A DNA stretch of 10,016 bases, taken from the NCBI GenBank assembly GCA_937902445.1, contig CALELJ010000028.1, positions 1 to 10,016 on the forward strand, given 5' to 3'. This DNA comes from an uncultured Treponema sp. (GTDB taxonomy: Bacteria > Spirochaetota > Spirochaetia > Treponematales > Treponemataceae). Each line of letters starts with the position of its first letter. Within the stretch, counting starts at the first letter, position 1. The translations under genes were made by a program, and so were the position numbers. Of the stretch, positions 1 through 5,742 are shown piece after piece. The notes under the pieces were generated by a model. It did no database searches. It was not told the DNA's origin and worked only from the letters and a program-made list of their open reading frames with translations.

Positions 1-588
1 TGACTTTACCTCCGACACAAATTTCTCAAGAAGATCCTTTGCTTCCCTCTGGTTCTGTTCCGCCACATCGGACCATTTTGGAGCAGAAAAAAGCTCATAT
101 CCGCCAAGAGGAATGCAGTCAAGATTTACTGTGGAATTTTCAGTTTTAAAGGAAACTGTTCCCGTCAGGTCATATTCATTCTTTACGACAGGATCAGGAA
201 TACGTTTGATGGAAGAAGGAACGACAATGGCAAGTCCCTGGGAGCAGTCCTTCATTTCCGTAATGAAATAAAGTCCCAGATGGTTGAAATAAAACTGAAC
301 CCTTACCTGCTTACCAAGAAAAGGCTGTACTGTGCGTGCAGGATTTTTCAAAAGGATGATACCCTGCTTGAGGACATCAATCTGTTCAGAAGGAATTGCG
401 ACGGGAAAAATGGCACTTGCCGGAACCCTATGCTCTTTTTCAGGAACATCGGTCTTGGAATCGACCAGGGAAGCATCAGACTGTTCCGGTTTTTCTTCAA
501 GAGTCACTGTCAAAGGTACATTGTCATCCCTCAAATACTGGAGGACGAGTTCCCTTTCAATTCTTGTCAGTTCCTTTTCTTCCTGCAT
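1..588 (-). CDS. PilZN/YcgR-like protein, N-terminal 196 residues (3' end outside window)
   Basis: The reading frame is open from an ATG at 588 to the window edge, giving 196 codons without a stop. A GGAGG Shine-Dalgarno (plus-strand 598-602) lies 9 nt before this ATG; two nearby ATGs (610, 604) are in other frames. Residues 1-20 are a charged helix, 30-60 look like a low-complexity linker, and 73-170 look like a beta-barrel. Segments such as FLGKQVRVQFYFNHLGLYF (residues 90-108) and an LKNPARTVQPF stretch just before it resemble the PilZN domain that precedes PilZ in YcgR-type c-di-GMP effectors. The PilZ domain itself, with its RxxxR and D/NxSxxG motifs, would be beyond base 1 and cannot be seen. 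The gene begins 27 nt after the upstream lipoprotein gene, so the two are probably co-transcribed. The reading frame is certain; the YcgR-like assignment is inference from pattern and is moderate at best. Confidence 0.6.
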   Translation of the reverse strand, partial: MQEEKELTRIERELVLQYLRDDNVPLTVTLEEKPEQSDASLVDSKTDVPEKEHRVPASAIFPVAIPSEQIDVLKQGIILLKNPARTVQPFLGKQVRVQFYFNHLGLYFITEMKDCSQGLAIVVPSSIKRIPDPVVKNEYDLTGTVSFKTENSTVNLDCIPLGGYELFSAPKWSDVAEQNQREAKDLLEKFVSEVKS

Positions 589-615
589 GGCAATTTTCCT
601 CCATCGGCATGAAAA

Positions 616-1275
616 TCATTGCTCCAGCTCAACGGGCTGAAGCATTTCAACAGAGATGAGTTTATATCCTGAATCAAACTTGCGGGCACAAACCATTATA
701 TCACAGTAATTCCGGCTGTAGGATTTTCTGCCGCCATCACCTTCATCCTGGAAAAACAATCTGACTGGACACTGAACCAGGTTCTCCCCGCAAAAGGGTT
801 CACCGACAACATGCCAGACAATCTTCTCATCTCCATGAAGACGGGCGTAATCATAAAAAAACATTACAAGGGAGTAGATGGAACTTTCATTGAAATAGGA
901 CTCACCCTTTCCGCCTTCCCCCAGTGATGAACAGAAATTTTCAATACACTCAAGGCAGAGCGGATCAAGCAATGAAACATCAAGACTGAACCCTTCGGTT
1001 ATCTTTGGATACAAGGGTCTCATTTCATTTGCGGCCATTGAAAGAGCCACCAGTTCAGGACTTATTCCCACATTTTTTGAAAGGCCTTTGTACATTGAAA
1101 GTTCACTTCTGTCAGTAGCAGCTTCAATGGTTTCCGTCCATTCCGTAGAATCATCAAGTGCCGCCGCCGTGAATTTCAAAGTGGAATTATCAGTTCCGTC
1201 TGAAACAACATGGGATGAGCAGGATGCAAAGAGAATCGTAAATAAAAAAAACAGCAACGGAACTTTTAATGACAT
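616..1275 (-). CDS. Putative lipoprotein of unknown function
   Basis: This 219-residue product starts with a short basic tip (MSLK), a hydrophobic stretch (PLLFFLFTILFA, residues 6-17) and a Cys at 19 in the context LFASC. That is a signal-peptidase-II type signal with the relaxed lipobox usual in spirochaetes, so the protein is probably lipid-anchored. The mature part has no domain I recognise. It begins with a Ser/Thr/Asp-rich tether and then seems mixed alpha/beta, with several Cys (for example in LCLECIENFC). The frame could extend upstream to an ATG at 1332, but that adds 19 residues (including HIFRLSKKC) before a normal signal peptide and has no ribosome binding site. The 1275 start is preferred because it gives a canonical signal sequence. 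It too lacks a Shine-Dalgarno, and a TATACT box ends 6 nt before it, which suggests a leaderless message. It is followed after 27 nt by the PilZN-like gene. Confidence 0.75.
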   Translation of the reverse strand: MSLKVPLLFFLFTILFASCSSHVVSDGTDNSTLKFTAAALDDSTEWTETIEAATDRSELSMYKGLSKNVGISPELVALSMAANEMRPLYPKITEGFSLDVSLLDPLCLECIENFCSSLGEGGKGESYFNESSIYSLVMFFYDYARLHGDEKIVWHVVGEPFCGENLVQCPVRLFFQDEGDGGRKSYSRNYCDIMVCARKFDSGYKLISVEMLQPVELEQ

Positions 1276-1281
1276 ATATAT

Positions 1282-1310
1282 AGTATACAATATATTGCAT
1301 TTTTTTGAAA
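1282..1310 (-). promoter_or_regulatory. Candidate promoter of the lipoprotein gene (leaderless geometry)
   Basis: On the minus strand a TATACT box (1282-1287) is followed by exactly 6 nt (ATATAT) and then the ATG at 1275. A weak -35 candidate, TTTCAA (1305-1310), lies 17 bp upstream. With usual sigma-70 spacing, transcription would start on the A of the start codon. The -10 match is good and the -35 is poor; surrounding DNA is AT-rich, so chance matches are possible. Confidence 0.4.
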
Positions 1311-1324
1311 GACGAAAAATGTGG

Positions 1325-1354
1325 TTGCACAAACAATTGAAACAAGATTATAAT
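1325..1354 (+). promoter_or_regulatory. Candidate sigma-70 promoter of the ComFB-BI-1 operon
   Basis: TTGCAC (1325-1330) and a perfect TATAAT (1349-1354) are separated by 18 bp. The predicted start near 1361 would give a leader of about 42 nt before the ATG at 1403. The 127-bp spacer therefore holds two divergent promoters with close or overlapping -35 regions. Confidence 0.5.
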
Positions 1355-1402
1355 TTTGTAGTTAGAATAAAATTTAACAGACTTTGTTTTTAGGGAGAAT
1401 TT

Positions 1403-2125
1403 ATGGCAGCAAAAATGAATGTACACAACATCATGGAAGAAGTAGTTACGGAACATGTTAATTCACTTTACGACGAGGTAAAGAAGCAGAATGCCCATTG
1501 GCTGACCTGTGACTGTGAAAACTGCCGTCTCGATACAATTTGTTATGTTCTCAACAGAATTTCACCACGTTATGTTGTCGGCGGCCGCGGTGTCACCCAC
1601 AATACAAACATGATCAAGGAAAACAACCAGATTTCCATAGACATTGAGAAGCTTTGCGTTGAAGGCATGCGTCTCGTAAACACTGCAAAGCGTCCTTACC
1701 ACCAGAACGGTCTCAAGCGCGCTGGAATTGCCATCGAAATCAATACAGCAGAATTCAACTTCCCTACTTTCATGGGAAATGTTTTCGACGGAACTACTTT
1801 CGAACCTCTTGCAGGAGCTACAGTCAGACTTACCCTTGACGGAGAAACAGTTGAGATGATCGACTCAACATGGCAGAACCCATGCAATACATTTGAGGCT
1901 ACAAAAGGAAGCTACAGTTTCTGGATGGCTCCCCATGAGGCTGTCTCAGACGGAATGAACAAGAAGTTTAATTTCACCGTTGAAGTGACATGCCCGGGAT
2001 ACACGCCGGTCAATTATTCCTTCACTGTACCTCTCACAAGCGAAAAAATAGAATCAGTTGAACTTAACTCTACATACAGTGTCAAGATTCAGGATATTTT
2101 CCTTTTCAAGGATGATGAAAAATAA
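1403..2125 (+). CDS. ComFB-domain protein fused to a C-terminal beta-sandwich domain
   Basis: This 240-residue protein starts at an ATG with a strong AGGGAG ribosome site (1392-1397) 5 nt upstream. Residues about 5-95 form a ComFB-type domain (late competence protein family): a helical N-terminus, a Cys cluster (C36, C38, C41, C47 in TCDCENCRLDTIC) matching the family's reported zinc-binding cysteines, then the LNRISPRYVV segment typical of the family. ComFB-family proteins, including cyanobacterial CdgR, have been reported as cyclic di-nucleotide receptors. Residues about 120-237 look like a carboxypeptidase-regulatory/transthyretin-like beta-sandwich: GNVFDGTTFEPLAGATVRL, later GSYSF, then CPGYTPVNYSF. 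No signal peptide is visible, so it is probably cytoplasmic, which is unusual for that beta-sandwich type. The membrane-protein gene follows after 11 nt, implying an operon. The domain calls are by eye; the ComFB part is the surer one. Confidence 0.8.
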   Translation: MAAKMNVHNIMEEVVTEHVNSLYDEVKKQNAHWLTCDCENCRLDTICYVLNRISPRYVVGGRGVTHNTNMIKENNQISIDIEKLCVEGMRLVNTAKRPYHQNGLKRAGIAIEINTAEFNFPTFMGNVFDGTTFEPLAGATVRLTLDGETVEMIDSTWQNPCNTFEATKGSYSFWMAPHEAVSDGMNKKFNFTVEVTCPGYTPVNYSFTVPLTSEKIESVELNSTYSVKIQDIFLFKDDEK

Positions 2126-2136
2126 GGCGGAACAAT

Positions 2137-2844
2137 ATGAATTCGACATCAATATTCAAACCATCAGTAACAGAAAAACAGAAGTTCATGGCAAGAACCT
2201 ACATGTGGATGGGATTTGCCCTCATTTTAAGTGCACTTGCAGCTTTCTTCACGGCAGGCTATGTTACCCAGCTCTATGAGACACAGCAGGTACAGGCCGC
2301 CAGTACTCTCTTTATGATCATAAAGGTATGTGGAATCGCGGAACTGGTTCTCGTCTTCATGCTTTCACTGAGCCTGAGAAAAATTTCCTATGCGGGAGCT
2401 GCATTCATGTTTATTGTCTACTCGATAATAAACGGAATCACCCTGTCGTCAATTTTCTTCCTCTTTGACGTCACATCCATCGCCTTTTGCTTTGGTGGAG
2501 CTGCGGCAATGTTCATCTTCATGAGCATCTACGGAATGGTAACAAAGCAGAGCCTTGCAAAGGCAGGCCATTACCTCATGATGGCAGTCGTTGGAATAAT
2601 CATAGTTTCACTGATAAACTTCCTGATGAGATCACCGACACTGGACTGGCTTATCTCCATTGTCACTGTGGTTGTTTTCACAGGCCTTACAGCCTATGAT
2701 TCCCAGAAGATTCTCCTTACGGCACAGAGGGCAAACAGTTCCGAGGCTTACAAGAAGATTTCCATCATCGGAGCACTGGAACTTTACCTTGACTTCATCA
2801 ACATCTTCCTTTCGTTGCTGAGGCTTTTTGGCAAAAGAAAATAG
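2137..2844 (+). CDS. Bax inhibitor-1 (BI-1/YetJ/YccA) family integral membrane protein
   Basis: This 235-residue, very hydrophobic protein has about seven membrane helices (roughly residues 22-44, 58-80, 85-109, 112-135, 145-164, 168-187 and 209-231) and the family's C-terminal signature: TAYDSQKI (D188) followed by ALELYLDFINIFLSLLRLFG (D219). In Bacillus YetJ the equivalent pair of aspartates forms a pH-sensing latch controlling calcium leak; both are conserved here. That this protein moves calcium is inference from the family; bacterial members such as YccA can also modulate FtsH-type proteolysis. AAGGCGG (2124-2130) lies 6 nt before the ATG, overlapping the stop codon of the ComFB gene, so the two are very likely one transcript. 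The protein is of usual family length and appears intact. Confidence 0.9.
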   Translation: MNSTSIFKPSVTEKQKFMARTYMWMGFALILSALAAFFTAGYVTQLYETQQVQAASTLFMIIKVCGIAELVLVFMLSLSLRKISYAGAAFMFIVYSIINGITLSSIFFLFDVTSIAFCFGGAAAMFIFMSIYGMVTKQSLAKAGHYLMMAVVGIIIVSLINFLMRSPTLDWLISIVTVVVFTGLTAYDSQKILLTAQRANSSEAYKKISIIGALELYLDFINIFLSLLRLFGKRK

Positions 2845-2861
2845 GCGCAGATTTTGGAAGT

Positions 2862-2898
2862 GGACCCTTCGATTCCGCTGCGCTACACTCAGGGATCC
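2862..2898. repeat. Imperfect hairpin / divergent copy of the CTTCGA...CTCAG repeat
   Basis: GGACCCT (2862-2868) can pair with AGGGATCC (2891-2898), giving a 7-bp stem with one bulged base around a 22-nt loop. The sequence CTTCGATTCCGCTGCG...ACTCAG inside matches, in opposite orientation and with a short insertion, the core of the three direct repeats that follow. It lies just after the stop of the BI-1 gene. There is no T-tract directly after the stem, so it is not a classical intrinsic terminator. Confidence 0.6.
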
Positions 2899-2905
2899 TA
2901 AATGC

Positions 2906-3009
2906 AGGCCGGCTGAGCGAAGTCGAAGCCTTCATTTTTTTCCAAGGCTGGCTGAGCGAAGTCGAAGCCTTCATTTTTTTCCAAGGCCGGCTGAGCGAAG
3001 TCGAAGCCT
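2906..3009. repeat. Three tandem direct repeats with a 39-bp period
   Basis: Units begin at 2906, 2945 and 2984. Each carries the core GGCTGAGCGAAGTCGAAGCC. The first two continue with TTCATTTTTTTCCA, and the third is cut after 26 bp. Copies 1 and 3 are identical over the shared 26 bp; copy 2 differs by one base (AGGCTGG instead of AGGCCGG). The array fills the spacer between two convergent genes. Each core has only weak internal pairing (GGCT/AGCC ends) followed by a T-run, so a weak terminator role for the plus strand is possible but unproven. The core resembles the CTTCGACTTCGCTCAG dispersed repeats seen in many bacterial genomes (from general knowledge, not searched). Confidence 0.85.
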
Positions 3010-3027
3010 GTGTTTTTAACTTTTGCA

Positions 3028-5472
3028 TTAAAAAAAATCTTCCACAGCATTTATTATATAATCCAGTGGATTGTACATTCGCCTGCTTTTGGGAACACTT
3101 GTCGTAAACATCTTTCCGTAGCACTTCTCAACAATTCGCCTGTCAAGGACAACAATAACTCCCCTGTCATCTCCACGCCGTACAAGCCTTCCAAATCCCT
3201 GCCGGAATTTTATGACCGCCTGTGGAACACTCAGCTGCATGAAGGGATTTCCGCCTTTTTTCTCAAGATCTTCGCTGCGTGCGGCAAATACAGGATCGTT
3301 TGGAACGGCAAAAGGAAGCTTCACTATTATAACCTGGCTTAAACTGTCCCCCGGAACATCAACACCTTCCCAGAAACTGTCGGTGGCAAACAGTACGCTC
3401 TGGGTATCTTCCTTGAATTTCTCAAGCAACCGGAACCTGTCGTCATCCCCCTGTTTGAAAAAGGTTATTCCCTTTCCGTTTAAAGCGGCAGACGTCGTAT
3501 TATATGTATATTTCAGACTGTCATAAGACGTGAAAAGCACAAGTGTTCTTCCGCCGGCAGCCTCAATGAGTTTTGGCACAGTCGACTCCACATAGGACTG
3601 ATAGTATGAACTGTCAGGAAAGGGTGCGTCGCTTGGAACTCCAAAAAGCACGTTGGTTTCATAGGGGAATGGAGATTCAAAAGCCTTTGATACAAGCCGC
3701 TCTTTTTCAACAAAGGAAGCTCCGGTACGCCGCATCCAGTAGCCAAAGTTGTTTTCCGTGCGCAGCGTGGCGCTCGTGCAGACGACAGTTTCCATTGGCT
3801 CAAAGACGCCCTTGTTCATCATGGGTGCAATGTCGAGTGGTGTCTGGTAGAACTGGACAAAAACAGTCGGTTCCTCGCCCGGAGTCTTTGGAGGCATTCT
3901 GACCTTCTGCATCCAGAAAACCTTGTCCGGATGTTCATCCCAGTGGACAAAATCGTTGCAGAGGACCACAGCGCTTTCAAGACGGTGCAAAACGGTTTTT
4001 GCTTCCCATACAGCAGGAATGTCAGCATCCTTTTCATCTATCTTTTCAAGAACTTCCCTTACCATGTCGTTGAAAACACCTATGGCACCATGAAGCTTTG
4101 CTATGGCATCAAAAATTTCAGAAAAACTTTCAGCATTGGATTCGTGGATCCTGACATTATAGTCATTTTCCAGCAAAAGCACCGAAACCTGATCAAGAAG
4201 GGTCACAGCTTCCTTTACTTTTTCAACCCTGTCATCCGCCATGTCAGTGAAATCTTCAGCAGTGGATACGGCAGCCGCCTGAACAAGAAAACCTGCCCTT
4301 GTTCCCCTCCACTGGCGGTACAGGAGGTTTATCTGCTTCATCACCTTGAACCTGGTGAAGGATTCACTGAAGAAACTTGTAGCGCTATCCTCAATTCCAT
4401 GGGCCTCGTCAAAGACTATATGCTTATAAGGAGGTAAAACTGCAGCATCTTCATAGCCGGCGCCATTCATGCGGCTCTCAATGTCAGCAAAAAGGAGATG
4501 ATGGTTTACTACAAGGAGATTTGCATCAGCTGCATCCTTACGGACTTTCATAACAAAACATTTTTCCCTGTAGGGACAACGTCCCCCCATACAGGCATCA
4601 CTTTCACTGTTGACGCGGTTCCATACACTGTCGGGAGGATTGAAGCTAAGGTCGCTTCTGCTGCCCGTCTCGCTGGTCTGGGCCCAGTCGTCTATCCTGC
4701 CAATCAGTTCGTTGTCATCCTCAAAAAGACTGGGCTCATCAACAGCATCCCCAAGCCGCCTCAAGCACACGTAGTTCTGCCTTCCCTTTACGAGAACGGC
4801 CTTGATTTTCTGCCCCGTAATGCCCTGGGCAGCAGGAATGTCCTTTTCAAAAAGCTGCTGCTGAAGGTTTATTGTTCCGGTAGATATAACTACCCGTTCT
4901 TTATTATTAACCGCCCAAAGTATGGAAGGAATCAAATAGGCAAAACTTTTGCCAACACCAGTACCGGCCTCAAAAACTCCGATGCTGCTGTTGTTGAAGG
5001 CCTTTGTTATTTCCTTGACCAGCTCTATCTGGCTTGGTCTTTCCTCATAGGCTTCCGATTTTTTTGCAAGGGGTCCTTCCTTTGAAAGATAGAAGGCTGC
5101 CGCATCAGGATCAGTTTTCTTCAGTTTACGGGGCTTAATGGGTTCAACCACGGCATAGACGTCGGTTACATCATTGTTGATTATGTAGAATCCCATGGAC
5201 GTGTCGCTGGCATTGTAAGCAACCGACTGGTCCGCCTCGCTTGGGCGCAGATAACCGCTTGGATGGTTATGGATGAGCACATTGCCACCGCGGGCATAGT
5301 TTTCGTTCACTATGACGCTGTCTTCGTTTCCCCTTGCTCCAAGTTCAACAGAAACGATTACACCATCCTCATTGATTCTGCCGACAAAGAAGACCTCATT
5401 TCCACCTGAGTCTTCAATGGCCGCACGCATGGTGTCGATAACCTGTTCCGTAAAGCGTCTAGTCACATCCAT
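3028..5472 (-). CDS. dinG: DinG/XPD-family iron-sulfur DNA helicase with N-terminal JAMM metalloprotease-like domain
   Basis: This is an 814-residue superfamily 2 helicase, predicted to unwind DNA 5'-3' with ATP. Residues about 1-112 form a JAB/MPN domain with a complete JAMM metal site: E26 upstream, then H68-N-H70-PSG...S78-x-x-D81 (HxHx7SxxD), as in RadC-like proteins. The helicase follows: Q-motif region (QIELVKEI), Walker A AGTGVGKS (169-176), four Cys of the Fe-S domain (C236, C294, C299, C305), DEAH (355-358), CTSATL (565-570), FWEGVDVPG (700-708) and FRQGFGRLVRR (757-767, motif VI). All motifs look intact. The frame also opens at 5496, adding 8 residues, but neither start has a Shine-Dalgarno. 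The 5472 ATG is chosen because TATAAT ends 6 nt before it. Bacillus DinG instead carries an exonuclease domain at this end. DNA repair or R-loop/replication-conflict resolution is the family's usual role; what the JAMM part cleaves is unknown. Confidence 0.92.
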   Translation of the reverse strand: MDVTRRFTEQVIDTMRAAIEDSGGNEVFFVGRINEDGVIVSVELGARGNEDSVIVNENYARGGNVLIHNHPSGYLRPSEADQSVAYNASDTSMGFYIINNDVTDVYAVVEPIKPRKLKKTDPDAAAFYLSKEGPLAKKSEAYEERPSQIELVKEITKAFNNSSIGVFEAGTGVGKSFAYLIPSILWAVNNKERVVISTGTINLQQQLFEKDIPAAQGITGQKIKAVLVKGRQNYVCLRRLGDAVDEPSLFEDDNELIGRIDDWAQTSETGSRSDLSFNPPDSVWNRVNSESDACMGGRCPYREKCFVMKVRKDAADANLLVVNHHLLFADIESRMNGAGYEDAAVLPPYKHIVFDEAHGIEDSATSFFSESFTRFKVMKQINLLYRQWRGTRAGFLVQAAAVSTAEDFTDMADDRVEKVKEAVTLLDQVSVLLLENDYNVRIHESNAESFSEIFDAIAKLHGAIGVFNDMVREVLEKIDEKDADIPAVWEAKTVLHRLESAVVLCNDFVHWDEHPDKVFWMQKVRMPPKTPGEEPTVFVQFYQTPLDIAPMMNKGVFEPMETVVCTSATLRTENNFGYWMRRTGASFVEKERLVSKAFESPFPYETNVLFGVPSDAPFPDSSYYQSYVESTVPKLIEAAGGRTLVLFTSYDSLKYTYNTTSAALNGKGITFFKQGDDDRFRLLEKFKEDTQSVLFATDSFWEGVDVPGDSLSQVIIVKLPFAVPNDPVFAARSEDLEKKGGNPFMQLSVPQAVIKFRQGFGRLVRRGDDRGVIVVLDRRIVEKCYGKMFTTSVPKSRRMYNPLDYIINAVEDFF

Positions 5473-5478
5473 GGGGAT

Positions 5479-5507
5479 ATTATAGTAACCATGCATGCAA
5501 AATGCAA
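5479..5507 (-). promoter_or_regulatory. Candidate promoter of the JAMM-DinG gene (leaderless geometry)
   Basis: On the minus strand TTGCAT (5502-5507) and a perfect TATAAT (5479-5484) are separated by 17 bp. The -10 box is followed by 6 nt (ATCCCC) and then the ATG at 5472, so transcription is predicted to start on the initiation codon. If this promoter is used, the longer start at 5496 would lie upstream of the message and could not be translated. Confidence 0.5.
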
Positions 5508-5533
5508 ACCGGCTGAAAGAGTTCCGTCTTATC

Positions 5534-5549
5534 TGTGAAAAAAATCACA
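5534..5549. promoter_or_regulatory. Operator-like palindrome 1, TGTGA-N6-TCACA (Rex or CRP/FNR type)
   Basis: Perfect inverted repeat TGTGA-AAAAAA-TCACA, flanked by C on the left and A on the right. It fits both the Rex consensus TTGTGA-N6-TCACAA and the CRP consensus TGTGA-N6-TCACA. It lies in the divergent spacer, its centre about 69.5 bp upstream of the predicted DinG-gene start site and about 130 bp upstream of the predicted mdh start site. Confidence 0.7.
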
Positions 5550-5564
5550 ATAAATTTTTACCAC

Positions 5565-5580
5565 TGTGATATTTTTCACA
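5565..5580. promoter_or_regulatory. Operator-like palindrome 2, TGTGA-N6-TCACA (Rex or CRP/FNR type)
   Basis: Second perfect inverted repeat, TGTGA-TATTTT-TCACA, again flanked CTGTGA...TCACAA. Its centre is 31 bp from that of palindrome 1, close to three helical turns, so bound dimers would sit on the same DNA face. The centre is about 99 bp upstream of the predicted mdh start site. The NAD-dependent dehydrogenase downstream favours Rex, an NADH-sensing repressor; the distance upstream of the promoter would equally suit a CRP-type activator. Confidence 0.7.
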
Positions 5581-5636
5581 ATAATGCCCAAAATCCCAAA
5601 ATTTCTGCTATGTCAGAATTTCCTGCAAATTTCGAC

Positions 5637-5665
5637 TTAACAATTTACACTTTATACTCTATTAT
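5637..5665 (+). promoter_or_regulatory. Candidate sigma-70 promoter of the mdh-fumC(-hdrBCA) operon
   Basis: TTAACA (5637-5642; 5 of 6 to consensus) and TATTAT (5660-5665; 5 of 6) are separated by 17 bp, the best promoter match in the spacer. Predicted start near 5672, giving a leader of about 70 nt. TATACT (5653-5658) and TATAAT (5716-5721) are alternative -10 boxes but lack a good -35. Confidence 0.55.
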
Positions 5666-5673
5666 CTAATTTG

Positions 5674-5696
5674 GTATGCTGTATAAATGGGCATAC
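5674..5696. promoter_or_regulatory. Dyad GTATGC-N11-GCATAC in the mdh leader
   Basis: GTATGC (5674-5679) and GCATAC (5691-5696) are perfect inverted halves with an 11-nt AT-rich centre. The dyad lies just after the predicted transcription start, where it could be a repressor operator or a small leader-RNA hairpin. No regulator can be named from the sequence. Confidence 0.4.
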
Positions 5697-5742
5697 TATT
5701 TTCAGGTAACTAAAGTATAATTCTATATCACAGGAGATTTAT

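Noticed and set aside
280..659. Three overlapping plus-strand frames near the left end.
   Set aside because: They are opposite the PilZN-like gene and the end of the lipoprotein gene, which have a ribosome site or signal peptide; the plus frames overlap one another and look random.
2906..3009. Possible CRISPR array.
   Set aside because: The whole 39-bp unit repeats with no variable spacers, only three copies exist, and no cas genes are near.
2845..3027. Classical intrinsic terminator between the convergent genes.
   Set aside because: The strong stem (2862-2898) has no T-tract, and the units with T-tracts have only weak internal pairing; a terminator function is possible but not shown.
2798..3124. 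A 108-residue minus-strand frame with 13-residue peptide repeats.
   Set aside because: It arises because the 39-bp repeat is a multiple of three; it overlaps the ends of both the BI-1 gene and the helicase gene and has no family character.
3931..5085. Plus-strand frames of 168 and 195 residues inside the helicase region.
   Set aside because: They lie opposite a minus-strand gene with intact helicase motifs; their peptides show no recognisable features.
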